Shown: positions 34,342-42,995 of the stretch, piece by piece
Layout: every line of letters starts with the position of its first letter
Numbering within the stretch: position 1 is the stretch's first letter
Origin: Akkermansia muciniphila
Lineage (GTDB): Bacteria > Verrucomicrobiota > Verrucomicrobiia > Verrucomicrobiales > Akkermansiaceae
Length of the DNA: 64,000 nt
Assembly (NCBI RefSeq): GCF_040616545.1
Contig: NZ_CP156688.1
Span: 2,852,001 to 2,916,000 of the forward strand
Direction: 5' to 3'
Program-made: the position numbers and the translations under genes
The notes under the pieces: generated by a model
Seen by the model: the letters and a program-made list of their open reading frames with translations, nothing else
The model's database searches: none
What the model was told of the DNA's origin: nothing

Positions 34342-35474
34342 AGATACTGCATACCATCGCCTCCATGTCCTCCCGGTCCGGGGGAACCACGGCCTGCACC
34401 CGCGAGCTGGTCCGGGCCCTGAACGATGCAGGCTGCCCTACGGATGTCCTCACTGTGGAGGACAGCGCCGGGAGCGCCCCGGAGGAGGAAAGCGCCTTCA
34501 TCCACGCCGTCCCCAACGACCTGCGCACCCCGCTGGGCATTTCCCGCAACCTGCGCTGCCGGCTGAAAAACTGGCAGGATTATGACCTTTACCACACCAA
34601 CGGCCTGTGGCTGGACGTGAACCACGCCACCTGCGCGGAGGCCAGAAAGGCGGGCAAGCCCTGCGTGGTCTCCCCCCACGGGATGCTTTACCCCCAGGCC
34701 CTAGCCATCAAGCCCAAGAGAAAAAAACTCATGCTGGCGCTGGGCCACCGCCGGGACCTGTCCCATGCGGACTGCATCCACGCCACCTGCCGGGAAGAGG
34801 CGGTGCACCTGCGCGGGCTGGGCTTTACCAACCCCGTGGCGGTCATCCCCAATCCGGTGGCCGTGCCTCCATGGATTGACCAGATCCGGCGGAGCACGGG
34901 CGGGCGCTTCCGCGCCGGGTTCCTGGGCCGCTTCCACCCCATTAAAAATCTGGAAAGCCTTATCCGCGCGTGGGGCTCCCTCCACCTCCGGAACGGGGAA
35001 CTCCTCCTCATCGGCGACGGGCCGGCGGATTACGTGGCGCACCTGAAGCGGCTGGCCGCAGAGGAGGGCGGGGAAAGCATCCGCTTCGCGGGCTTCGCCT
35101 CAGGGAGGGAAAAATATGAACTGCTTGCCTCCCTCAACGTCCTCTGCGCCCCCAGCCATCAGGAAAACTTCGGCATGGGCATTGCGGAAGGGCTGCTGGC
35201 GGGCACCCCCGTCATCGCAAGCACGGGCACCCCGTGGGAGGAACTCCGCACGCGCCGGTGCGGCTGGTGGTGCGGCAGCGGGACCGCATCCCTGGCCGCC
35301 GCGCTGGAAGAGGCCCGCAGCCTCACGCCGGAGGAAAGCCGCGCCATGGGGGAACGGGGCCGCTCCCTCATCATGGAAACGTACGCCTCCCACCATGTGG
35401 CCGCCAGCATGAAGAGCCTGTACGGCTACCTGCTGGGGCGGGAACCCAAACCGGACTTCCTTGACTTGTCATGA
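34338..35474 (+). CDS. Glycosyltransferase family 4 (GT-B)
   Basis: 378 residues from the ATG overlapping the upstream stop. MKILHTIASMSSRSGGTTAC at the N-terminus and DYDLYHTNGLWLDVNHATC resemble GT4 enzymes such as WcaI/PglJ-like proteins. VVSPHGMLYPQALAIKPKRKK is a familiar segment of this subgroup. C-domain: GFLGRFHPIKNLESLIRAW, LIGDGPADYVAHLKRLA and EX7E in HQENFGMGIAEGLLAGTPVI. It overlaps the next gene by ATGA (35471-35474). Confidence 0.92.
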   Translation: MKILHTIASMSSRSGGTTACTRELVRALNDAGCPTDVLTVEDSAGSAPEEESAFIHAVPNDLRTPLGISRNLRCRLKNWQDYDLYHTNGLWLDVNHATCAEARKAGKPCVVSPHGMLYPQALAIKPKRKKLMLALGHRRDLSHADCIHATCREEAVHLRGLGFTNPVAVIPNPVAVPPWIDQIRRSTGGRFRAGFLGRFHPIKNLESLIRAWGSLHLRNGELLLIGDGPADYVAHLKRLAAEEGGESIRFAGFASGREKYELLASLNVLCAPSHQENFGMGIAEGLLAGTPVIASTGTPWEELRTRRCGWWCGSGTASLAAALEEARSLTPEESRAMGERGRSLIMETYASHHVAASMKSLYGYLLGREPKPDFLDLS

Positions 35475-36652
35475 ACATCCTCTTCCTGCTTGGGAAATTC
35501 CCCTCCATCGGCGGCGTGGAGACCGTCACCACCATCCTGGCTAATGAATTTTCCGCCCGGGGGCATGAGGTGCACGTGGTCTCCTTTGAACAGGCGGCGG
35601 AAACGCCCGCCCCCGCGCTGGACAGCCGGGTCACCCTGCACCGCTTAAGCTATCCCGTCTCCGGCCGGGCCAATATTTCCACCCTCCGGGACATCCTTTC
35701 CTCCCGCCGCATTGACGTCATCATCAACCAGTGGTGCCTGCCCTTCCACGTCACCCGCCTGTGCCGGAAGGCCATGCGGGGCCTCCCCTGCCTTCTGCTG
35801 GCCGTGCACCATAACGCGCCGGACTGCAACAAGAAGCTGGAAGGCCTCCGGATGCGGCTGGCCCGGACGGGGAACCCGGTAACAAGGGTCTTCCTGCGCC
35901 TCCTGCTGAAAGGCTGCGCCATGGCTACCGGGGCCAGCCTGCGTTACGTTTACTCCCGCAGCGGCCGTTACATCCTGCTTTCAGACAGCTTCCACCAGGC
36001 CTTCCGGAACATCACCGGACTGAAGAATACCGGAAAGCTCCTGACGATTCCCAACCCCGTCACCGTGGAAAACCGGGAATTCCGCTATGATCCGTCCTTC
36101 AAGAAGAAAGAGGTTCTCTTTGTGGGGCGGCTGGAACCCAACCAGAAACGAGTCTCCCGCGTGCTGGAAACGTGGGCGCTGCTGGAACCCCGCTTCCCGG
36201 ACTGGACGCTCCGCCTGGTGGGAGACGGGCCGGAAAAACAGGCCCTCCAGGAATGGTGCGCGAAACACCGTCTGGAACACGTCTCCTTTGAGGGTTTCAG
36301 GAACCCTGCCCCGTATTACGAACAGGCTTCCCTGCTTTTTTTAACCTCGGAATATGAGGGATTCGGCCTGGTCATTGTGGAGGGCATGTCCTTCGGCGTC
36401 ACCCCCATCGTTTATGGAAGTTTTTCCGCCGCCTATGACCTGGTGGACCACGGGAAGAACGGCTGCATCCTGCCGGCGTCCGGCGGGTTCCAGGCGCGGC
36501 AGATGGCTGACATGGCCGCCGGGCTGATGCAGTCCCCCTCCGCCCTGCACGCCATGGCGCGGGAAGCCGCCGCCAAAAGCCGGAAATTCACGCGCGAACA
36601 CGTCGTCCGCCAGTGGGAGGAAGTCTTCCGCAATAACACGCTCACCCCCTAG
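35471..36652 (+). CDS. Glycosyltransferase family 4 (GT-B)
   Basis: 393 residues, start overlapping the upstream stop by ATGA. MNILFLLGKFPSIGGVETVT; C-domain LFVGRLEPNQKRVSRVLETW, LVGDGPEKQALQEWC, FEGFRNPAPYY and EX7E in EYEGFGLVIVEGMSFG. The NPAPYY block groups it with the genes at 26298 and 27449. N-domain segment INQWCLPFHVTRLCRKAMRG probably contributes acceptor specificity. Confidence 0.92.
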   Translation: MNILFLLGKFPSIGGVETVTTILANEFSARGHEVHVVSFEQAAETPAPALDSRVTLHRLSYPVSGRANISTLRDILSSRRIDVIINQWCLPFHVTRLCRKAMRGLPCLLLAVHHNAPDCNKKLEGLRMRLARTGNPVTRVFLRLLLKGCAMATGASLRYVYSRSGRYILLSDSFHQAFRNITGLKNTGKLLTIPNPVTVENREFRYDPSFKKKEVLFVGRLEPNQKRVSRVLETWALLEPRFPDWTLRLVGDGPEKQALQEWCAKHRLEHVSFEGFRNPAPYYEQASLLFLTSEYEGFGLVIVEGMSFGVTPIVYGSFSAAYDLVDHGKNGCILPASGGFQARQMADMAAGLMQSPSALHAMAREAAAKSRKFTREHVVRQWEEVFRNNTLTP

Positions 36653-36674
36653 CAGAACTTCATTCAGCCACCTC

Positions 36675-38249
36675 ATGGAACAAATACGGGAAAAAACAGA
36701 CATTGTGTTCACCATCAGCGGCAAGCTCCTGGCTTCCTGCGCCGTGGCCTATATGGCGCTGCCTACCATCCTCTTCCTGCTGGGCTGGGTCAGGCCCCTG
36801 TTCTCTGTTCCGGCGGCCATGGCCGTAGCGGCGGCTTCCGTCCTGCTCTGCGTAAAGCTCCCGGTTCCTTCGCTTCATTTCACCAGGCGGCAACTGGCCG
36901 TTTACCTCTGCGCCCTTCTTCTCTCCCTCCTGTGGCTGCTGGCGGGGGGCATTACGGGCGTGGTGCTCCAACACGCGGACTTTGTCGTCCGCAACCCCAT
37001 TTATGACACTCTCATCCGGTGTGACTGGCCCCTGGTGAACGCGGAAGGCAGGCACTTCATTTACTACCATGCCTTCTGGCTGCCTCCGGCCCTGATATGC
37101 AAATGCTTCTCCTGCTCGGACGTCTTCATGGTCAACTACGTTCTGACCGCCTGGATTGAACTGGGCCTGGCGCTGGCGCTCACGGTCCTTTGGGGCAAAT
37201 TCCGCATGGCTACCCTGCTCTTCCTGGTCCTGCTCATCTTCCAGGGCCCGCTGGACGGAATAGTCAGATGGAGCGTGCATTTATTCAACCCGCAGGGGCA
37301 GACTGCCCATGAACTCTACCTGACGGTGCTGGCCTTCTTCGGCGGCGTGGCCTCCACCATGCAATTGCACTACACCTTCCACCATACCACGCTGCTGTGG
37401 CTGTTCGTCGCCATGGCCTTTGCCTGGAACATTCCGCCCCGCTACCAGCTCTTCCTGGCCTCCCTGTGCCTGCTCGCCTCCCCCATCGGTTCGCTGGGCC
37501 TGCTGGTCTTCATCGCCGTCCGCGCACTGGTCCGCCACACTCCCGCCAGGCAGTATTTCTCCTCCTGGACGGTGCTGGCGGGCGGCGCGCTTGTCCTGCT
37601 GGCGGGAATCTACTTCACGAGCAGCAACGGGAACAACCGCATCCGCCTGACGTGGGAGGATTCCCCCTTTGACCTGCTCCGGCACGGCGGCTGGAAATTC
37701 TGGGGTGCGCTGGCCGGGTCCTGGCTGCTGACGGTCGGCGCTCCGGCAGTCCTGCTGTTCCGCCGCTTTAAAAAAGACGCCCTCTTCTGGACCGCGCTGA
37801 CCGTTCTGACCCTCACCTACTTCATTTACATAGGGTCCGTGGGCGGCTACAATGAATTCTGCTACAAGGCCTCAAGCGTCAGCTTCTTCTGCCTGGCTCT
37901 CCTTTTCACCCGCATCTTTGCGGAGCCGGTGGGCACCCGCCCGTGGCGCTCCTGGTGCGTCTGCTACCTGGCGCTGGCGGCCCTGCCCAGCCTCTCCGTC
38001 TTCGCCAAGGCCGCGCCCACGCTCGCCTTCACGGAGCCCGCGCAGCTTGCCAACATGCAGCGGCTGTGGGAGGGCCACCTCCACCATCCGGAGCATCCCT
38101 GGAATGCCCCGCTGTGGGGCAACGGAGAGGGAGCCGCCTTCCGGGCCGTCTATTTCCAGAAGGCGGGCCAGTCTGCGGACGGCCCGCTGAGCCCATTTTC
38201 CACCGGAATAAGAACGGACATGGAGCCTGCTACCGCCCCACGGCCATAA
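36675..38249 (+). CDS. Polytopic membrane protein of unknown function in the polysaccharide locus
   Basis: 524 residues with about eleven hydrophobic segments (for example LLASCAVAYMALPTILFLLGW, LAVYLCALLLSLLWLLAGGI, LFLASLCLLASPIGSLGLLV). Between them lie histidine- and aromatic-rich loops such as GRHFIYYHAFWLPPALI and MQLHYTFHHTTLLWLFVAM, and a soluble C-terminal stretch of about 80 residues. It does not show the Wzy_C motif. Length and topology would fit a second polymerase, a C-type (GT-C) glycosyltransferase or a transferase of a lipid-linked sugar; none is supported by a definite motif. It starts 22 bp after the upstream glycosyltransferase. Confidence 0.75.
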   Translation: MEQIREKTDIVFTISGKLLASCAVAYMALPTILFLLGWVRPLFSVPAAMAVAAASVLLCVKLPVPSLHFTRRQLAVYLCALLLSLLWLLAGGITGVVLQHADFVVRNPIYDTLIRCDWPLVNAEGRHFIYYHAFWLPPALICKCFSCSDVFMVNYVLTAWIELGLALALTVLWGKFRMATLLFLVLLIFQGPLDGIVRWSVHLFNPQGQTAHELYLTVLAFFGGVASTMQLHYTFHHTTLLWLFVAMAFAWNIPPRYQLFLASLCLLASPIGSLGLLVFIAVRALVRHTPARQYFSSWTVLAGGALVLLAGIYFTSSNGNNRIRLTWEDSPFDLLRHGGWKFWGALAGSWLLTVGAPAVLLFRRFKKDALFWTALTVLTLTYFIYIGSVGGYNEFCYKASSVSFFCLALLFTRIFAEPVGTRPWRSWCVCYLALAALPSLSVFAKAAPTLAFTEPAQLANMQRLWEGHLHHPEHPWNAPLWGNGEGAAFRAVYFQKAGQSADGPLSPFSTGIRTDMEPATAPRP

Positions 38250-38281
38250 TCACCTTTCACCATTTACTCCCATCCTCCGCC

Positions 38282-38833
38282 ATGGATCTTTCCCGTTACC
38301 AGGAACACTACTCCCTCAGCCACCGCCTCAAACGGTACGGCTGGTACATTGTCAACCGGACCCTCTTCCGGATCATGGTCACCAACACCATGAAAGTCCC
38401 CCGGAATCTTCTGCTGCGCCTGTTCGGGGCAAAAATACCGCTCGTCTCCCTCGTGTATCCCAGCAGCAGGATCTGGGCGCCGTGGAACCTCTCCATGGGG
38501 GAATACGCCTGCATCGGCCCCGACACGGAAATCTACAACAAGGCCCCCATCACCATCGGGAACCACGCCGTCATCTCCCAGGGGGCTTTCCTTTGCACGG
38601 CCTCCCATGATATCTCGGACCCCCGCCACCCCCTCATCTGCGCCCCCATTACCGTGGAAGACCAGGCATGGGTGGCGGCCCAGGCCTTCGTGGGCATGGG
38701 GGTGACAATAAGCAATGGCGCGGTGGTGGGAGCAAGATCTGCCGTGTTCAAAGATGTAGAACCATGGACGGTTGTCGGGGGAAATCCTGCCAAATTCATT
38801 AAGAAAAGGGAACTCCCAAACAATAAGGATTAG
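38282..38833 (+). CDS. WcaF-like left-handed beta-helix O-acetyltransferase
   Basis: Acetylates a sugar of the repeat unit using acetyl-CoA. 183 residues from ATG 38282. Hexapeptide repeats run through IGPDTEIYNKAPITIGNHAVISQGAFLCTASHD; the catalytic histidine is in TASHD, and the C-terminal coils WVAAQAFVGMGVTISNGAVVGARSAVFKDV and VVGGNPAKFIKKRE close the helix. The N-terminal part RYGWYIVNRTLFRIMV...PRNLLLRLFGAKI is characteristic of colanic-acid WcaF proteins. Cytoplasmic trimer expected from the family. Confidence 0.93.
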   Translation: MDLSRYQEHYSLSHRLKRYGWYIVNRTLFRIMVTNTMKVPRNLLLRLFGAKIPLVSLVYPSSRIWAPWNLSMGEYACIGPDTEIYNKAPITIGNHAVISQGAFLCTASHDISDPRHPLICAPITVEDQAWVAAQAFVGMGVTISNGAVVGARSAVFKDVEPWTVVGGNPAKFIKKRELPNNKD

Positions 38834-38836
38834 AAT

Positions 38837-39892
38837 ATGCCTGCCATCTGTTTATCTATCATCATTCCTGTTTATAATGCGGAAGCTTTCTTAAAGCGGT
38901 GCCTTGACAGCATCTTATCACAAAATATTGATAACATTGAAATTATATGTATCAATGATGGCTCTACTGACAATAGTAGGGAGGTCCTGGATCAATATCA
39001 AGTTGCATACGGCCCGGTTATAACTGTAATCAATCAGCCAAATAAAGGAGTTAGTGCCGCGAGGAATGCAGGGATAGATAAGGCAACAGGCCAATATATT
39101 ATGTTTGTAGATGCTGATGACTATTTACTTCCGGACACATTAAAAACCGGGTTATCTGAAGCACAGGAATTTGATTCTGATTTGACGATATTTAGCACGC
39201 AGCATTCCACAAGAAATGGAAAATTGCATACAAATGTGACAGCAAAGAAACAATATAATTCGCCGCTGGCATGTTTTAAAGTCCTTCTTGATTTAGATGA
39301 TCTGACTTTTGGCTCTCTATGGTCTAAAGTATACAAAAAGGAGATTATCAAACAACATAACCTGAGGCTTGATCCCCAGTTAAGGTTGCATGAAGATGCA
39401 TGTTTCAACTATTGTTATTTAAAAAAATGTACATGCGTACAAACACTGCCATTAGTCCTCTATTGCTATGATATAAGTTTTTCAAATACCACTTGCAAAT
39501 TTTATGGAGATGTATTTTTTAGCTGTGAAAAAATATATCTTGATGCTATAAAGGATGTCTGTAATTTTTATGAAAAACAGTATTGCAGCGAAAATTTTAC
39601 AACTATTCTTCTAGAAAGAAAATTGCAAGTTTTCTCATATAATATCGTATTTCAGATCTATAACCTGTTCCGTTCAAGGGAAAATAAAAAGTATTATCAT
39701 CTGACACGCCTGTCTCAATTTGCAAATGAACAATTTCCAAATTGGAGTTACAATCTTGAATCCGGAATACCAAAAATTGTTGGCATTCTTTCCCGTCATC
39801 ATCTATTTATATTATACTTATTCCTATCACTCGTCTTCTTTGTAGAAAGAAATAAGAAACAAAAGAAAATAAAAAAGAATTATTTTCTTTAG
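38837..39892 (+). CDS. AT-rich glycosyltransferase family 2, probably acquired
   Basis: 351 residues. GT-A motifs are intact: LSIIIPVYNAEAFLKRCLDS, ICINDGSTDNSREVLDQ, GVSAARNAGIDKATG and the DxD-type FVDADDYLL. LWSKVYKKEIIKQHNLRLDP and HEDACFNYCYL are usual for this subgroup. The C-terminus has a hydrophobic segment (HHLFILYLFLSLVFFVE) that may anchor it to the membrane, followed by a lysine-rich tail. Base composition and codon choice (AAA, ATA, TTA, TAT) are sharply unlike all flanking genes, and the 143-bp spacer behind it is also AT-rich. This points to recent import from a low-G+C donor. It starts 3 bp after the acetyltransferase stop. Confidence 0.9.
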   Translation: MPAICLSIIIPVYNAEAFLKRCLDSILSQNIDNIEIICINDGSTDNSREVLDQYQVAYGPVITVINQPNKGVSAARNAGIDKATGQYIMFVDADDYLLPDTLKTGLSEAQEFDSDLTIFSTQHSTRNGKLHTNVTAKKQYNSPLACFKVLLDLDDLTFGSLWSKVYKKEIIKQHNLRLDPQLRLHEDACFNYCYLKKCTCVQTLPLVLYCYDISFSNTTCKFYGDVFFSCEKIYLDAIKDVCNFYEKQYCSENFTTILLERKLQVFSYNIVFQIYNLFRSRENKKYYHLTRLSQFANEQFPNWSYNLESGIPKIVGILSRHHLFILYLFLSLVFFVERNKKQKKIKKNYFL

Positions 39893-40035
39893 CCTTGCCG
39901 AGATCAACCTCTGATTCTTCCATTTTAGATCATTGATAAACAACATCAGAATTTTATCGTTATCATCTGAATACCGTTGATAGAGAATAAAAATAGCGTG
40001 ACAAGACTACTCTATATAAAATCTCGAAATAAAAT

Positions 40036-40884
40036 ATGCTCGACCTCTCCGTCATCATCCTTGCCAAGAATGAGGAACTTCACATCCGCCGCTGCCTGGA
40101 GAACATCCTCCCTGCGGCCAAAGAGGTTTTCGTCATCGACTGCTTTTCCACGGACAACACCGCCGCCATCTGCCGGGAATACCCCCGGGTGCAGGTTATC
40201 CAGCACGAATGGCCCGGCCTCTACGCCCCGCAGTTCAACTGGGCGCTGGACAACTGCCCCATCCGGACCGCCTGGGTTCTGCGCCTGGATGCGGACGAGT
40301 GGTTCATGCCGGAAGCCCTGAAGGAACTGAAGGAGAAACTCCCCTCCCTGCCGGAAGACGTCACCGGAGTCATCCACAAGCGCAGGCACATCTTCCTGGG
40401 CCGGTGGATGAAGCACGGCGTTTACCCCGTCAAGCTGCTGCGCCTGTTCCGGTATGGCGCGGCCAGATGCGAACAGCGCTATATGGACGAACACATGGAG
40501 CTCTGCCGCGGGCGCGCCGTGGAGTTCGAGCACGACTTCGTGGACGAGAACCTGAACGGCCTGGGCTGGTGGGCGCACAAGCACGTGGACTACTCCGCCC
40601 GGGAGCTGGCGGACCTGGAAGACATCCTCTCCGCCGCCGCCGCGGATTCCGGCATCAACGGGCAGGCGGAAAGGAAGCGCGCCATGAAGGAACGCTACGC
40701 CCGGCAGCCGCTCTTCTGGCGCTCCTTCGCCTACTTCTGCTACCGCTACTTCCTCAAACTGGGTTTTCTGGACGGCCGGGAAGGATTTTTGTGGCATTTC
40801 ATGCAGGGATGGTGGTACAGGACCCTCGTGGACGCCCGGCAATTTGAGAAACAGAAAAAAGACTCCGGCAAGACGGCGCGCTGA
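40036..40884 (+). CDS. Glycosyltransferase family 2, WaaE/LgtF-like
   Basis: 282 residues. LSVIILAKNEELHIRRCLEN, VFVIDCFSTDNTAAIC and WVLRLDADEWFMPEAL are the motifs of the WaaE (KdtX)/LgtF group, which often transfer glucose. RHIFLGRWMKHGVYPVKLLRLFR and DEHMELCRG also match that group, as does the histidine-rich WWAHKHVDYSARELADL. The C-terminal hydrophobic segment near residue 230 (FCYRYFLKLGFLDG) probably rests on the membrane. G+C returns to the level of the locus here. Start ATG after an AT-rich spacer that may hold an internal promoter. Confidence 0.92.
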   Translation: MLDLSVIILAKNEELHIRRCLENILPAAKEVFVIDCFSTDNTAAICREYPRVQVIQHEWPGLYAPQFNWALDNCPIRTAWVLRLDADEWFMPEALKELKEKLPSLPEDVTGVIHKRRHIFLGRWMKHGVYPVKLLRLFRYGAARCEQRYMDEHMELCRGRAVEFEHDFVDENLNGLGWWAHKHVDYSARELADLEDILSAAAADSGINGQAERKRAMKERYARQPLFWRSFAYFCYRYFLKLGFLDGREGFLWHFMQGWWYRTLVDARQFEKQKKDSGKTAR

Positions 40885-40908
40885 CCTCCCATTCCTTCCC
40901 GCTTTTCC

Positions 40909-41913
40909 ATGAACCCCTTCTTTTCCATCATCATTCCCGTTTACCGTTCCGGCCCCTTTCTCCGGGACTGCCTGGATTCCGTCAGGAACCAGACCATGAC
41001 GGACTGGGAATGCATCTGCATCAATGACGGCTCCCCGGACGGGTGCAGTACCATTCTGGACGAATATGCCCGCACGGACGCCCGCTTTACCATCATCCAC
41101 CAGGAGAACCGGGGCGTGAGCGCCGCGCGCAATGCGGGCCTTTCCCGGGCTCGGGGAACCTGGACCGCCTTTATTGACGGGGACGACACCGTGGAGCCGG
41201 ACATGCTGGCCTGCCTCCATGAAGCCGCCTTCCGGACGCCGGAAGCGGCGCTCCACTGCTGGGGCATCAGCAAGGATTTCCACGCGGGGAGCCGCCTCAT
41301 CCGCACGGAAACCACGCTGCCCAGCCGGGACCAGTACATCCCGGCGGAGGAAACGGGAACTTTCCTGCGCTACCTGCTGACCAGCCTGGACATGGAATCC
41401 TCCTGCAACAAATTGTTCCGCACGGAGCTTCTGGAAAAAAACGGCCTCCGGTTCAATGCCTCCGCGGTGGTGTTTGAAGACTTCCAGTTTGTCCTGGACT
41501 ACCTTTCCGCCTGCGCGCCGGGCATCAGCCTGGTGAAAAGGGCGTTCTACCACTACCGCGCCCATGAGGAGGAAAACGGAGCGGCCAAGCGCAGCCGCTT
41601 CAACCTTGTGCAGGACATCGACGTGCTGGCGGCCAAGTTCCTGGCGTGGACGGACACCCTAGCCCTCCCGCAGGAAGACGTTCCCGTCGTCAAAGGCTAC
41701 ATCCTGCAAAAAATCAACGTGATCTTCCACGCCCTCCGGCAGCAGCCCTATGCCGCCCGCAAAGCGGTGTTCCGGGACTTCCTCTCCAGCGGGCTGGCCG
41801 CGCGCAAGGCAGATCTGCGCCTGTGCGGCCCGTACTTTCACCTGGTCTGCCGCCTGCTGGCCGCGCGCAGGTACCGCATGGCCCATCTCCTGCTGAAAAC
41901 AAGGCACCTTTAA
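40909..41913 (+). CDS. Glycosyltransferase family 2 (GT-A)
   Basis: 334 residues. FFSIIIPVYRSGPFLRDCLD, WECICINDGSPDGCSTILDEY, GVSAARNAGLSRARG, FIDGDDTVEPDM (metal-binding acidic motif), and the late SSCNKLFRTELLEKNGLRF and FEDFQFVLDYL blocks. The WECIC-NDGS block is shared with the genes at 42992 and 43878, so the three form a paralogous group. Starts 24 bp after the previous stop; sugar donor unknown. Confidence 0.92.
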   Translation: MNPFFSIIIPVYRSGPFLRDCLDSVRNQTMTDWECICINDGSPDGCSTILDEYARTDARFTIIHQENRGVSAARNAGLSRARGTWTAFIDGDDTVEPDMLACLHEAAFRTPEAALHCWGISKDFHAGSRLIRTETTLPSRDQYIPAEETGTFLRYLLTSLDMESSCNKLFRTELLEKNGLRFNASAVVFEDFQFVLDYLSACAPGISLVKRAFYHYRAHEEENGAAKRSRFNLVQDIDVLAAKFLAWTDTLALPQEDVPVVKGYILQKINVIFHALRQQPYAARKAVFRDFLSSGLAARKADLRLCGPYFHLVCRLLAARRYRMAHLLLKTRHL

Positions 41914-41957
41914 CGCCGTGCCCTCCCTCCTCTCCTCTCTCTTTTCCTTATCCAGCC

Positions 41958-42995
41958 ATGCAAGCCGCCCTTGACAGTTCCATCCCCGCACCCGCCGCCG
42001 CGCCCGGCAGGGAGCGGATTCCGCAGGCGGACTACCTGAAGGGAATCCTGATTACCCTGATGGTTCTCTTCCACCTATCCCGGTTCTCCACATACTACCT
42101 GGACGTCACGCGGTACGTGTACGTCTTCCACATGTCCGGTTTCATCATCCTTTCCGGCTTCTTTGCCAATACGGACAAGACTCCGGGCCAGTTCCTGAAA
42201 ACATGGCTGGGCATTCTGGTTCCGTACCTAGTCTTTGAATCGCTGTACTACCTGGCCCTGGCCCATCTGCCCGCCTCCATTCCCGCCAGCAACCGCCTGG
42301 AACCCGCGTTCACGGCCTTCTGGAAAACGCTGCTGCTGGCCCCGGCGGGAACGTACTGGTACCTCTATCTCCTGGTGGTGTGCCTGGGCGTTTATTATCT
42401 CGTCTCCCGCATTCCGCAGCTCTCCCCTCCGGCCCGGCTGGCCGTAACCGCCGCCATCCTGGCGGCGGTTTCCTGGCTTAACCCGGCGTTCCAGATGATT
42501 CACGTCGCTTACTTTCTCCTGGGGGCCTTCTTCCGGACGACCGGGCTTCCCATCCTGAAATGCTTCTTCCCCACCCTGTGGGCGGCTGTCCCCGCCGCCG
42601 CGCTCTGCCTCCTTTTCCCCCTCCCCGCCCGGGACAGCATGCTGGGGCTGTGCCTGTGCATGCTGACGCTCAGTTTTCTGGTAAAAACGCATGACCTCGC
42701 GGGAGAAGCCGTCCGGCGGCTGTTCACCTACCTGGGAAGGAATTCCCTGTCCATCGTAATCTTTTCCCCCGCCTTCACGCTCCTGTGCAAGCCGCTGGCC
42801 CCGGTGCTGGCCTTTGATTCCAGCAGAATTTGCTTTGCCCTCCTGTCCGTGACGCTGGTGCTGGCGGCCTGCCTGGGAGCCACCAGATTATGCGACGCCC
42901 TGGGCTGGAGCAGGTTCCTGTTCTTCAAAAAGAAGATGTACTCTCCCCTTGCCCTTTCCGTTGAACCGTCCGCCCCCCTGACTTACCCTTCATGA
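41958..42995 (+). CDS. Acyltransferase-3 family membrane protein (first of three)
   Basis: 345 residues from the ATG at 41958, about ten hydrophobic segments. The family opening is visible: QADYLKGILITLMVLFHLSRF, with a histidine in the position of the catalytic His of acyltransferase-3 proteins, then FHMSGFIILSGFFA. Such proteins (OafA/WecH/Wzh-like) move acetyl or other acyl groups across the membrane onto sugars. The N-terminal Pro/Ala leader is unusual. It ends overlapping the decayed glycosyltransferase at 42992 by ATGA. Confidence 0.87.
   Translation: MQAALDSSIPAPAAAPGRERIPQADYLKGILITLMVLFHLSRFSTYYLDVTRYVYVFHMSGFIILSGFFANTDKTPGQFLKTWLGILVPYLVFESLYYLALAHLPASIPASNRLEPAFTAFWKTLLLAPAGTYWYLYLLVVCLGVYYLVSRIPQLSPPARLAVTAAILAAVSWLNPAFQMIHVAYFLLGAFFRTTGLPILKCFFPTLWAAVPAAALCLLFPLPARDSMLGLCLCMLTLSFLVKTHDLAGEAVRRLFTYLGRNSLSIVIFSPAFTLLCKPLAPVLAFDSSRICFALLSVTLVLAACLGATRLCDALGWSRFLFFKKKMYSPLALSVEPSAPLTYPS

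Noticed and set aside
39893-40035. A further invertible element or small gene in the AT-rich spacer after the GT2 at 38837
   Set aside because: Only short imperfect dyads (GATAAA/TTTATC) are present, and open frames are too short; nothing comparable to the 16-bp pair.
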